A DNA stretch of 64,000 bases, taken from assembly GCA_963735055.1 (NCBI GenBank), contig CAVTJN010000021.1, positions 62,001 to 126,000 on the forward strand, in the 5' to 3' direction. The stretch's first letter is position 1, and the number at the start of each line of letters is the position of its first letter. Shown piece after piece: positions 15,758 to 24,546 of this stretch. Position numbers and translations under genes: made by a program. This DNA is from JBBITI01 sp963735055 (GTDB taxonomy: Bacteria; Chloroflexota; Dehalococcoidia; Dehalococcoidales; UBA2162). The notes beneath the pieces were generated by a model. The model worked only from the letters and a program-made list of their open reading frames with translations. It did no database searches and was not told the origin of the DNA.

Positions 15758-17107
15758 TCATCCCAGGATGTACACCATGACATCGCCAACGTTGGTCCCG
15801 GTGTTGCCTGTCTTGACTAGCGAGTCGCCAGCCTGACCAAGCAGGCCGTTGCTGTCATACCGTTCCACCTGCGTTTGGACATCCACCTGACGCGCCGTCA
15901 GACCCGGCTCCGTGGATTGATCAACGACAGCCCCGGCGACGTCCGGAAGGAAATCCGAGCCGTCGGTACCGACGCTGGCTAACGCCCAGGGACCAGCGTA
16001 GCCTCTCAAGGCCAGGAGGGATACGGCCGCGTAGTGCTGGTTTCTACCGCCTCTACCATGGCCGTCCGGCAGACGAGGTGTCGTTTCCCCGCCAAGAAGT
16101 ATCGCGTCAAACCCCTGGAATACCCTGTTTACGATCTGCTCGGCCCGCAACCGGGCCGCGTGACCTGTCTCACCGACCTGCCCGTCGGTCACTACCACCG
16201 GTCTCAGGCCCTGTGCCAAAGCCTCCTCTTTCATCCCCACCAGGGCGAGACGGATGTCGCCGACGATGAAATTCCGGCAGTTGTCCAGACCTTTCGGTGT
16301 TTCCGGACCGGCCCCTGACTTACCCCTCTCAAGATAGCGCAACACGGACACCGGGCAAGATTCCCTTATGCCGTACTTCCGCAGTACCATCAGCGCATCC
16401 GAAAAAGTCGACGCATCCGGATAGGTAGGTCCGGATGCGATAACGCTCAGATCGTTCCCCACTACGTCTGAAAGTATCAGTGAGATCACGGTTGCCGGAT
16501 TGAAGAACCGGCCAAGTTGCCCTCCCTTGGTCTTCGACAGATGCTTCCGCACGCAGTTGATCTCGGAAATATCGGCGCCGCTGGCCAGCAGAAGCCCAGT
16601 CACGAGTTGCTTCTCGCCGAGGGTGATGTCGTCGACTGGGCACGGCATGAGAGCGGATGCTCCCCCCGAAAGCAGGCAAATCACGGTGTCTTGCTCGCCG
16701 ATCGAAAACCTCGACTTGAGGTCGAGCATTCGCCGGACAGCGGCCACGCCCTGGGCGTCGGGCACGGGATGCCCCGCGGAGACAACCTCTATCATCCGCG
16801 GCCGGCTGGCCGCTTCACCGTATTTCGCCGCCACCAGCCCGGCCGCAACCCTTCCGTGACCGATGATGTCTTCCAGCGACCGTGACATCGCAGCGGCCGC
16901 TTTTCCACCTCCCACTACGAAGACCCTGCCCCTCAATAGGTCCGCTGCCTGGCCGCCTATGATAAGACTATCACGGGAAGATTCGTACCGGATGGAAGAC
17001 GTCATGAAAGCGTCGGGGAGGACCCGCCTGATACCGGCCTCCACGATGGACAACGCCCGCCTTCTCGCCGGTGTGGTGGCAAGATCATGCCAATTCTTGA
17101 TGATCAC
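15758..17107 (-). CDS. glycerate 2-kinase (DUF4147/MOFRL type)
   Basis: 449 residues, the full length of the two-domain GckA/TtuD kinases that phosphorylate D-glycerate at C2 to 2-phosphoglycerate. Seen are VVGGGKAAAAMSRSLEDI (about residue 65), SAGHPVPD, the LLSGGASALMPCP loop (about residue 144), GGETTPRLPDGHGRGGRNQH (MOFRL domain) and the C-terminal ASVGTDGSDFLPDVAGA. It starts 3 nt after the stop of the ion-channel gene on the same strand, so the two are probably cotranscribed. Its product would enter lower glycolysis. Confidence 0.92.
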   Translation of the reverse strand: MIIKNWHDLATTPARRRALSIVEAGIRRVLPDAFMTSSIRYESSRDSLIIGGQAADLLRGRVFVVGGGKAAAAMSRSLEDIIGHGRVAAGLVAAKYGEAASRPRMIEVVSAGHPVPDAQGVAAVRRMLDLKSRFSIGEQDTVICLLSGGASALMPCPVDDITLGEKQLVTGLLLASGADISEINCVRKHLSKTKGGQLGRFFNPATVISLILSDVVGNDLSVIASGPTYPDASTFSDALMVLRKYGIRESCPVSVLRYLERGKSGAGPETPKGLDNCRNFIVGDIRLALVGMKEEALAQGLRPVVVTDGQVGETGHAARLRAEQIVNRVFQGFDAILLGGETTPRLPDGHGRGGRNQHYAAVSLLALRGYAGPWALASVGTDGSDFLPDVAGAVVDQSTEPGLTARQVDVQTQVERYDSNGLLGQAGDSLVKTGNTGTNVGDVMVYILG

Positions 17108-17110
17108 CGG

Positions 17111-18022
17111 CTATCTCACCACCGGCGAGCGTGCCTCGTCGAAAGGATTCGTCCGCACTGCCAACGAGAACAGGTAAGGACGCACCTTTCTCAGCAGGTA
17201 GATATACTCCATCCACTGCTTTGCCAGGGAACCGTACACCCGCTGCGCGTCAAAAGCCAGATGCGCAGTGTCCGTGCCCGGCAAGTCCGACAATGATTGC
17301 CGCAAGGCGAGCTCCTCCCGAAGGTGGAGAGTGGCCCGCAGCAACTCGGTGAAAGACCCTTCATCGGTGAGGGTTGGGTTTTCATACAGTCTCAACAACA
17401 AATCGGTATTCGCCCGTAACGTCTCCCTAAGATTCTCGAAAGAGCCCGGGCTGTAACTTATGGAATACTGGTGCTGCTGCACTCGAAAACGTAGATCGGC
17501 GAAATCACGTTCGGTCCACTCCGCCCGGACGCTTGCCTCCTTGGCGAAACGCTCACGGCCAGGATCCGCCGAAACCAACTCACGGATGAGCGAGTTGCCT
17601 ACTTCACTGTAAAAGAGCCCGACCAGGGCGCTGACGCGATTCTGCCGGCTCTCCTTCTCGCGGCGTTCGACCAGAAGACCAACGGCGTTAACCATGACCG
17701 CGGAGAAGGTACCTACGCCAACCAGTATCAGAAGGATGGCCAGCAATTTGCCGGCAACCGTCAAGGGATGGATATCCCCGTACCCAACGGTGGCGACTGT
17801 AACGATGGTGAAATAGGCAGCGTCGACCAAGGAAAGCTGCTCAACCGCAGCAAAACCGAACGTACCCACGATCAAGATAATCAGCGACACACCGACGACC
17901 ACGGCCAGCCGCCTGAATACGTTCTTGATACCGCCGCCCATGATGTCTATTATAGTCGAGACATCAGCCGCAATGAACCGGCCAGGTCTGAATCGAAGAT
18001 GAACAACCCGCCCCAACACCAC
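17111..18022 (-). CDS. two-TM potassium-channel-like protein
   Basis: 303 residues. Two membrane segments (about residues 38-60 and 87-112) flank a pore loop with the K+ selectivity filter TVATVGYGD. The C-terminal 190 residues are soluble, charged and helical and match no RCK domain I recognise. Start uncertain: GTG at 18022 or TTG at 18016 have a GGGG stretch upstream, while ATG at 17941 has no ribosome binding site but begins right at the conserved part. It precedes glycerate kinase by 3 nt. Channel function is well supported; gating signal unknown. Confidence 0.85.
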   Translation of the reverse strand: MVLGRVVHLRFRPGRFIAADVSTIIDIMGGGIKNVFRRLAVVVGVSLIILIVGTFGFAAVEQLSLVDAAYFTIVTVATVGYGDIHPLTVAGKLLAILLILVGVGTFSAVMVNAVGLLVERREKESRQNRVSALVGLFYSEVGNSLIRELVSADPGRERFAKEASVRAEWTERDFADLRFRVQQHQYSISYSPGSFENLRETLRANTDLLLRLYENPTLTDEGSFTELLRATLHLREELALRQSLSDLPGTDTAHLAFDAQRVYGSLAKQWMEYIYLLRKVRPYLFSLAVRTNPFDEARSPVVR

Positions 18023-18033
18023 CCCTTTTACGC

Positions 18034-18062
18034 TTGAAGTACGGTCAGTACCCGACTATAAT
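18034..18062 (+). promoter_or_regulatory. sigma-70-like promoter
   Basis: TTGAAG (18034-18039), 17-nt spacer, TATAAT (18057-18062). It leaves a leader of about 110 nt before the unknown gene at 18179. Confidence 0.68.
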
Positions 18063-18178
18063 GGGGTTTGTTACCGCATTATCCGCGTTTTCGAAATCGG
18101 AGCTTGACGGCATCGATATGAACTCCAGGGAAGGACACAGAACACAGTACTCTCACGTCTGGGGAGCAGATTCATAAT

Positions 18179-19054
18179 ATGGCGGAGCCGCAACCGGTGG
18201 GGGGTTCAGGGCTGCCGCAGCGTAAGATCCGAAGCTACCCCGAGGTCAACATGGAACGCGCCGAGGAAGTCCTTTACGTTTGTGAGGGCGGCTCGGGCGA
18301 TGAGGCCAATATTACCGTCCAACTCAGGACGAAGTTCCCCGGCATCGGGGGCGCCATCTTCACTTACCAGGCCCTGCCCGTCGCGTTTCGAACGGACTTC
18401 GATTACTCACCACAGTGCGGCCACCGGATGTTCTACCGGCACGCCCTGATTAAGAAACTCGAAGACTATTTCTTTATGAAGGGCGTTTACCGGTATCCTC
18501 ATGTCACCAGGCCGCTCGGATCGACAGACGAATCATATATCTACGAATGGGCGTTCGGCGCCGATGGCTTTCCCTGGGAGTACGTTGAGGCGGATGGGAC
18601 GAGAATCTACCTGGAACTCGAAGAATGGGACCGATTCGTCGGCGCGTTCAACGGCGCCGGAATCGATCTTGCCGTTGACTGCTCCGATCCGAACGACGGC
18701 AGAATTTCGAAGAACCTGATCCACCAGTTGTGTCTTTCGCAGACAACAAGCCTCCGCAGCCTGAACCGAATATGGAAGAGAGTCGACTTCGGAGAAAGGA
18801 GCATACGGTTTCACTACGACAGACTCGAGCGTTATTTGACTGACAACAAACAAGAGCTCGGAGCGAACCTCTCCGCGGGACGGCTCGAGTTTTTGCAGCT
18901 TGCCTGCCAGTATCTCAACCCCGGCCACCACCTCAAGGAGAGAGACCTGGGTAAGCTGGAACAGATGACGCTCGATTACCGGACGTCCACCCTCGCCCAC
19001 TTGAATACTCGCGGCGTTGAGACATCACCAGAGATATCGCTGAGCCTGCCCTGA
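18179..19054 (+). CDS. conserved-looking protein of unknown function
   Basis: 291 residues, not recognised. The protein is soluble with no signal peptide or membrane segment. The middle is rich in aromatic and acidic residues (YIYEWAFGADGFPWEYVEAD, then LELEEWDRFVGAF, about residues 118-165), a pattern somewhat like a kinase-fold hinge but without catalytic HxD/DFG-type motifs that I can identify. A second Met at 18251 could be the true start; the ATG at 18179 has only a distant GGGGAG. It has a strong upstream promoter and lies 25 nt before a GNAT gene, so the two may be one unit. Confidence 0.75.
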   Translation: MAEPQPVGGSGLPQRKIRSYPEVNMERAEEVLYVCEGGSGDEANITVQLRTKFPGIGGAIFTYQALPVAFRTDFDYSPQCGHRMFYRHALIKKLEDYFFMKGVYRYPHVTRPLGSTDESYIYEWAFGADGFPWEYVEADGTRIYLELEEWDRFVGAFNGAGIDLAVDCSDPNDGRISKNLIHQLCLSQTTSLRSLNRIWKRVDFGERSIRFHYDRLERYLTDNKQELGANLSAGRLEFLQLACQYLNPGHHLKERDLGKLEQMTLDYRTSTLAHLNTRGVETSPEISLSLP

Positions 19055-19079
19055 GAGCGCCGGCGCGATCTCGTCGGCG

Positions 19080-20051
19080 ATGACCATCGACGGGAGTGCC
19101 TTCAATGCCGTGAATGTGAATCTCAGCCCTCTAACCGAGCACGATCTATCCTCCGCCGATCGTGTTTTCAGATTGGCCTTCGGTACCCGCAACGGTATGG
19201 CCCAACCACTCACTTTCGACGGGGACGCCGCTCGAATCAAGACTCGCTGGCTTGCCGACCACGTCGTCACGATCGGAGCCAGAGTCGACGGCGCCATTGT
19301 GGCCTCCGTCCTGGCGACGGTGTGGGGCGAGTTCGCATGGATCGGGCCCTTGTCCGTCCAACCCGGTCTCTGGAACCAGGGAATCGGTCAGAATCTACTG
19401 GAGGAAATGATACCGGCCCTGGAACGACGGGGCTGCCGCCACCTCGCCCTGTATACCATTGCCGAAAGCCCAAAACACGTAGCCCTCTATCTCAAATACG
19501 GCTTCTGGCCGCGGTTCCTCACCGTATTGATGCAAAGAACCGTCATGGCGCCTGAAGGCCAGCAGGCCTACGTCGCCTTCAGCGCGGCTACGGACCGGCA
19601 GAGAACGGTTTACCTTGATGCTTGCCGCGAACTGACATCGCTCATCTATGGCGGGCTGGACCTCTCAAGAGAGATATCGGCCGTTCACCATCAGGCGCTG
19701 GGCGACACGGTGCTTCTGATGGAACCCGGCCAATTGTCGGCTTTCGCTATCTGCCACTGCGGCCCGGGAACCGAAGCGGGGAGCGGGACCACCTACGTCA
19801 AATTCGCTGCCGTCCGACCTGGACCGCATGCGGCCGACACCTTCGAGCGGCTGTTGACCGAATTGGAGCGATTCGCCGCGGCCCGGGGGGCGCGAAGGCT
19901 CGTGGGCGGGGTCAATACCGCCAGGCACGACGCCTTTGCGCGGCTCGTTGGCCGGGACTTCCGCATCATCCAGCAAGGCGTCGCGATGCATCGCCCGGAT
20001 GAGCCGGGCTACGACCGTCCGGACGTCTATGCCATCGACGACCTGCGATGA
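19080..20051 (+). CDS. GNAT-family acetyltransferase
   Basis: 323 residues. The N-terminal 150 form a GNAT domain with the acetyl-CoA loop VQPGLWNQGIGQNLLEEM (about residues 97-114) and the trailing YTIAESPKHVALYLKYGFWP. The second half (about residues 165-320) looks like a degenerate repeat of the fold (FERLLTELERFAAARGARRL, then ARHDAFARLVGRDFR), so it may be a tandem-GNAT protein. Substrate unknown. It starts 25 nt after the unknown gene; a ribosome binding site is not obvious. Confidence 0.85.
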   Translation: MTIDGSAFNAVNVNLSPLTEHDLSSADRVFRLAFGTRNGMAQPLTFDGDAARIKTRWLADHVVTIGARVDGAIVASVLATVWGEFAWIGPLSVQPGLWNQGIGQNLLEEMIPALERRGCRHLALYTIAESPKHVALYLKYGFWPRFLTVLMQRTVMAPEGQQAYVAFSAATDRQRTVYLDACRELTSLIYGGLDLSREISAVHHQALGDTVLLMEPGQLSAFAICHCGPGTEAGSGTTYVKFAAVRPGPHAADTFERLLTELERFAAARGARRLVGGVNTARHDAFARLVGRDFRIIQQGVAMHRPDEPGYDRPDVYAIDDLR

Positions 20052-20127
20052 AACGGCAGTCAGGTGGCGAGCCCGAATGCTCGTCCGCGGGAGGAAAACT
20101 GACTGAAGCCAAGGGAGAGGGTCGCTA

Positions 20128-21354
20128 GTGTTCTACGGGTATGTGATCGTCGTCGCCTCGGCCCTCATCCTCGTGGTAATGCACGGCATCAGCTCCAGCT
20201 TCGGCGTCTTCTTCAGTCCGCTGCAATCTGAATTCGGTTGGAATCGCGCCACGATCTCCGGGGCAACCTCGGTCGCCTTCTTCCTCATGGGCTTCTTCTC
20301 AACCCTCGCGGGGCGCATTACTGACCGGTACGGGCCGAAACTCACCATCGGGTTAGCAGCCGCCATCCTGTGCATCGGCTACGTACTCATGTCCCGAATA
20401 CAGTCTGTCTGGCAACTGTATCTCTTCTACGGCCTGTTCGTCGCCATGGGCAACAGCGGCGGAGACATGGCCCTTCTCCCCACGGTGGCGAGGTGGTTCG
20501 TGAAACGCCGGAGTCTGATGAGCAGTGTGGTCAAAGTGGGCACTGGCATCGGCATGTTTGTGATGCCGCTGGTCTCGGCCTGGCTCATCACCAGCTTCGA
20601 CTGGCGCGTAGCCTATCAAGTGCTGGCCGTCGTCGCCCTGGTTGTCATATTCACCTTCTCCCGGCTACTGAAACGAGACCCTGGTGAAATGAAGCTCCAA
20701 CCCTTCGGTGCGACCGACGTCCAGGCGTCCCATAGCGGCGCAGCCAGCGTTAATCTGACCTTGCCACAAGTAGTTCGCACGTCGCAATTCTGGATTCTCA
20801 GCGCAGCCTACTTTCTGATCTGGTACGCCACCCAGTCAGCGATGATCCATATCGCCCCGAGGGCCGTTGATACGGGTCTGTCCGTGAAACAAGCCGCCGG
20901 CATCGTGTCGGTCATCGGAGCTGCCAGCATCGGGGGTAGGCTAATCATGGGCGGGGCCGGCGACCGGATCGGCACCAGAAAGTCGCTGGTAATCTGCTTC
21001 CTGGTATTGACTGCGGCACTGACCTGGCTACAGTTCGCCAGTGTCTCCTGGATGCTCTACGCGTTTGCTCCGGTCTACGGCTTTGCCCACGGTGGCTGCT
21101 TCTCCATCGTATCGCCACTGCTGGCCGAACTCTTTGGCATCAGATCCCACGCCAGCAACCTGGGATTGCTCTTCTTCCTGGGGATGACGGGAGGCGCCCT
21201 GGGGCCGATAATCACCGGCCGCATCTACGATGTGAGCCGGAGTTACCATGCAGCATTCATTATCATGCTTGCCGCGTCTGCGGTCGGCCTGGTGCTCGCT
21301 TGCACCCTGCGGCCGGTGAGTTCGAAGACACGGCAGCCAGTTCGCGCATTATAA
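20128..21354 (+). CDS. MFS transporter, oxalate/formate-antiporter-like
   Basis: 408 residues with about 12 membrane segments. The N-terminus (YGYVIVVASALILVVMHGIS then SSFGVFFSPLQSEFGWNR) and the loop AGRITDRYGPKL are characteristic of the OFA/monocarboxylate branch of the major facilitator superfamily. The central loop around residue 190 divides two six-helix halves. The second half contains GGRLIMGGAGDRIGTRKSL. GTG start follows GGGAGAGGG. The substrate is probably a small organic anion but cannot be fixed from sequence. Confidence 0.88.
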   Translation: MFYGYVIVVASALILVVMHGISSSFGVFFSPLQSEFGWNRATISGATSVAFFLMGFFSTLAGRITDRYGPKLTIGLAAAILCIGYVLMSRIQSVWQLYLFYGLFVAMGNSGGDMALLPTVARWFVKRRSLMSSVVKVGTGIGMFVMPLVSAWLITSFDWRVAYQVLAVVALVVIFTFSRLLKRDPGEMKLQPFGATDVQASHSGAASVNLTLPQVVRTSQFWILSAAYFLIWYATQSAMIHIAPRAVDTGLSVKQAAGIVSVIGAASIGGRLIMGGAGDRIGTRKSLVICFLVLTAALTWLQFASVSWMLYAFAPVYGFAHGGCFSIVSPLLAELFGIRSHASNLGLLFFLGMTGGALGPIITGRIYDVSRSYHAAFIIMLAASAVGLVLACTLRPVSSKTRQPVRAL

Positions 21355-21409
21355 TGCAGTATGTTAGGGAGAATGTCTCCATCCCGGCCCGCGCCGAAAG
21401 GAGGTCCAG

Positions 21410-22507
21410 ATGAAGAACGGACGCAGGATCGGCATTGTGACAGCCGGCGGCGACTGCCCAGGCATGAATGCCGTTGTCAGGGCGGTCGCCAAGAAAGCGA
21501 TCCGCGAGCACGGTTTTGACGTCATCGGCATTGAAGACGGCTTCGAAGGGCTGGTGCGCAACCGATGGCATCCCCTGGCCTACGAAGACGTGTCGGGCAT
21601 AATCACGCTGGGCGGTACCATACTGGGCACGTCAAATACCGTCGATCCTTTCGCCTATGCTACCGTCCGCGGCGATGCGGTCACCCGCCGCGACGAGTCC
21701 GCATTGGTCCTCGATAACATCAGGCAACTGGGTATTGAAGGTCTCGTCTGCGTGGGCGGGGACGGCTCTCTCACCGTGGCCAGCCGGCTATCAGAGGCGG
21801 GGGCGCACATCGTCGGAGTGCCAAAAACGATCGACAATGACGTGGCGGGTACCGATATCACCGTCGGATTCGATACCGCGGTGTCAATTGCCGCCGAGGG
21901 TCTTGACAGGGTGCACACCAGCGCCCAGTCCCATCACCGCGTGATGATCGTGGAAGTCATGGGACGCAACGCAGGCTGGCTGGCCTTGCACGCCGGGGTG
22001 GCCGGGGGAGGGGACATCATCATAATCCCGGAGATCCCGTACCAAGTGGACGCCGTGGTTGACCGGGTGATTGAACGTAGTCAGCGGGGAAAACGGTTCA
22101 CGATCGTGGTCATCTCGGAAGGAGCCCGGGCGGTCGGCGGACAGGTCGTAATAAAGCGCATTGTCAGAGGAAGTGCCGAGCCGGTAAGACTTGGAGGGAT
22201 CAGCTTCGCCCTCGCCGACCAACTCGAGGAACTGACCGGGATTGAGACCCGGGCGCTTGTGTTGGGGCATCTCCTCAGAGGCGGCACGCCGACGCCAGCC
22301 GACCGGGTACTTGCGACGAGATTAGGCACCAAAGCGGTGGACCTTGTGTTAGACCATGATTTCGGATGCATGGTGGGCATAGAGGCAGACGCTCTCGTCA
22401 AGGTCCCCCTGGCCTCGGTCTCCTACCGGCAGAAGACCATTCCCGCCAGTCACCCGCTGATAGCGGCGGCCCGTTCGGTCGGGACTTCGTTCGGCGACCG
22501 CGGTTAA
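21410..22507 (+). CDS. pfkA: 6-phosphofructokinase (group III, ATP-type residues)
   Basis: 365 residues. It phosphorylates fructose 6-phosphate in glycolysis. Key motifs: GGDCPGMNAVVRA at the start, GGDGSLTVA (about residue 119), PKTIDNDVAGTD (about residue 140) and MGRNAGWLALHAG (about residue 184). Gly after GGD favours ATP as donor, while Lys in PKTIDND is the residue of PPi-type enzymes. This mixed G/K pairing is known from actinobacterial ATP-dependent members. ATG follows a textbook AAAGGAGGT. It lies 10 nt before the S9 peptidase gene. Donor choice is inference. Confidence 0.93.
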   Translation: MKNGRRIGIVTAGGDCPGMNAVVRAVAKKAIREHGFDVIGIEDGFEGLVRNRWHPLAYEDVSGIITLGGTILGTSNTVDPFAYATVRGDAVTRRDESALVLDNIRQLGIEGLVCVGGDGSLTVASRLSEAGAHIVGVPKTIDNDVAGTDITVGFDTAVSIAAEGLDRVHTSAQSHHRVMIVEVMGRNAGWLALHAGVAGGGDIIIIPEIPYQVDAVVDRVIERSQRGKRFTIVVISEGARAVGGQVVIKRIVRGSAEPVRLGGISFALADQLEELTGIETRALVLGHLLRGGTPTPADRVLATRLGTKAVDLVLDHDFGCMVGIEADALVKVPLASVSYRQKTIPASHPLIAAARSVGTSFGDRG

Positions 22508-22517
22508 AGGAGGGCAT

Positions 22518-24455
22518 ATGGCACAGCCGAGATCATCAGGCTATGGCACATGGCTTTCGCCGGTCACGTCGGACATTATTGCCTCGGGCGCCGTCCGCTT
22601 CGATTCCCAGATTACCGTTAGCGGTGACGACATATACTGGGTCGAAAGCCGCCCCGCAGAGATGGGGCGGTCGGTTGTCGTCCGCTGGCGTCCGGGCGGC
22701 GCCCCTGACGACGTCACCCCACGCCCCTTCAGCGCACGTACTCGGGTGCACGAATACGGGGGAGGGGCCTTCCTGATTGACGGCAATACCGTCTATTTTT
22801 CCAACTTCGCCGATCAGCGTCTGTACCGGCAGGATCCCGGGGATTCGCCCAGACCGATCACGCCAGTTGCCAATCTGCGGTTCGCCGATGGCGTAGTCGA
22901 CCACTCCCGGCACCGAGTGGTCTGCGTGTGCGAAGACCACAGTGCTGGAACGGCGTATCCGGTCAACACCATCGCGGCCGTGGATCTCAACGGCCGCGGG
23001 GATGTCAGACATCTCATCTCAGGTAACGATTTCTATTCGTCACCACGCCTCAGCCCGGATGGCTCATTCTTGGCCTGGCTTACCTGGAACCATCCGGACA
23101 TGCCTTGGGATAATGCTGAGCTATGGCTGGGGCACGTTTCGGCCGAGGGACTCGTCATTGACGGGAAACGAATTGCCGGTGGTCGGGGAGACTCAGTTTG
23201 CCAACCGAAGTTCGGTCCGGACGGAACCCTCTACTTCATTTCGGAACGGACAGGCTGGTGGAACCTCTACCGCTGGCAGTCAGGTTCGGCCCATCCGTTG
23301 TGGGAGACCGAAGCGGAATTCGGAGGTGCTGATTGGGCCTTCGGCGCGTCGACCTACTCCTTCGCGTCGCCCGGGCAGATAATATGCAGTCGCGTGCGGT
23401 CGGGGAGATCGTGGCTGGCGAGCCTAGACACGGCGACCGGCCGCGCAACCGACCTGAACTTACCATACACTTCGATCGGCGCCGTTCAGGCGACACCGGG
23501 TCACACCGTCCTACTGGCCGGGTCGTCCGCTCAGCCGACATCGGTTGTCCGTCTAAGCTTGATTTCCGGCGAAGTCGAGGTTGTGCGGCGATCGAACGCG
23601 GCCGATATCGATGCCGGCTATCTGTCAGTGCCGGAGGATATTGAATTCGCCACCGAGAATGGCTTGAAGGCTCACGCTTTCTACTACCGCCCGAGAAACC
23701 GCGATTTCGTCGCCCCGGCAGAAGAACGACCGCCGCTTCTAGTCGTCAGCCACGGCGGCCCGACCGGGGCGGCGTCAGGCACCCTCAATCTGACCACCCA
23801 ATACTGGACCAGCCGCGGTTTTGCGGTGGCCGACGTTAACTACGGCGGCAGCACCGGTTACGGCAGGGCCTACAGGCAACGCCTCGACGGACAGTGGGGA
23901 ATCGTCGACGTGGACGATTGCGTGAATTGCGCACGATACATTATCGAGCGCGGCCAGGCTGACGCCAGCCGGGTGGCCATCCGAGGAGCGAGCGCCGGCG
24001 GGTACACCACCCTGGCCGCGTTGACTTTTCGCAGTCTGTTCCGGGCCGGCGCCAGCTACTTCGGCGTCAGTGACCTCGAAGCTCTGGAAAAGGATACGCA
24101 CAAGTTCGAAGCCCGCTACCTGGACAGGTTGATCGGCCCATACCCGGCGCGACGCGACCTTTTTATCGAGCGTTCGCCAATCAACCACGTCGACCGGCTA
24201 TCCTGTCCGATCATCTTTCTACAGGGGAGCGAAGACAAAGTCGTGCCTCCGTCGCAGGCCGAGACGATGATCGATTCCCTGCGACATAAAGGGCTGCCCG
24301 TCGCCTACATTCTATTCGAAGGCGAACAACATGGGTTCCGCCAGAGCGCTCACATAAAGCGCGCCCTGGAAGCCGAGTTCTATTTCTTTGCCAGGGTTTT
24401 CGGATTCGCGCCGGCGGACTACATCGAACCGGTGAACATCGAGAACCTCAATTAG
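22518..24455 (+). CDS. S9-family prolyl oligopeptidase / acylaminoacyl-peptidase-like
   Basis: 645 residues, cytoplasmic. The N-terminal part (about residues 20-350) is a beta-propeller with repeated SPDGSFLAWLTW-type blades. The C-terminal alpha/beta hydrolase domain has the oxyanion block VSHGGPTGA, the nucleophile GASAGGY (about residue 495), Asp in GSEDKVVPP and His in GEQHGFR. The catalytic triad is complete. It would cleave short peptides or N-acyl peptides. ATG follows AAAGGAGGGC and lies 10 nt after pfkA, so the two are probably cotranscribed. No signal peptide. Confidence 0.92.
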   Translation: MAQPRSSGYGTWLSPVTSDIIASGAVRFDSQITVSGDDIYWVESRPAEMGRSVVVRWRPGGAPDDVTPRPFSARTRVHEYGGGAFLIDGNTVYFSNFADQRLYRQDPGDSPRPITPVANLRFADGVVDHSRHRVVCVCEDHSAGTAYPVNTIAAVDLNGRGDVRHLISGNDFYSSPRLSPDGSFLAWLTWNHPDMPWDNAELWLGHVSAEGLVIDGKRIAGGRGDSVCQPKFGPDGTLYFISERTGWWNLYRWQSGSAHPLWETEAEFGGADWAFGASTYSFASPGQIICSRVRSGRSWLASLDTATGRATDLNLPYTSIGAVQATPGHTVLLAGSSAQPTSVVRLSLISGEVEVVRRSNAADIDAGYLSVPEDIEFATENGLKAHAFYYRPRNRDFVAPAEERPPLLVVSHGGPTGAASGTLNLTTQYWTSRGFAVADVNYGGSTGYGRAYRQRLDGQWGIVDVDDCVNCARYIIERGQADASRVAIRGASAGGYTTLAALTFRSLFRAGASYFGVSDLEALEKDTHKFEARYLDRLIGPYPARRDLFIERSPINHVDRLSCPIIFLQGSEDKVVPPSQAETMIDSLRHKGLPVAYILFEGEQHGFRQSAHIKRALEAEFYFFARVFGFAPADYIEPVNIENLN

Positions 24456-24546
24456 TCTCCCGTGGACCCTCGCCGGGTCGGAACCTGGCGCACTGGGAAC
24501 CCCTGGCCGGCGCGGAGCATGAGTTCGAAACGTGCTCAGGGACAGG

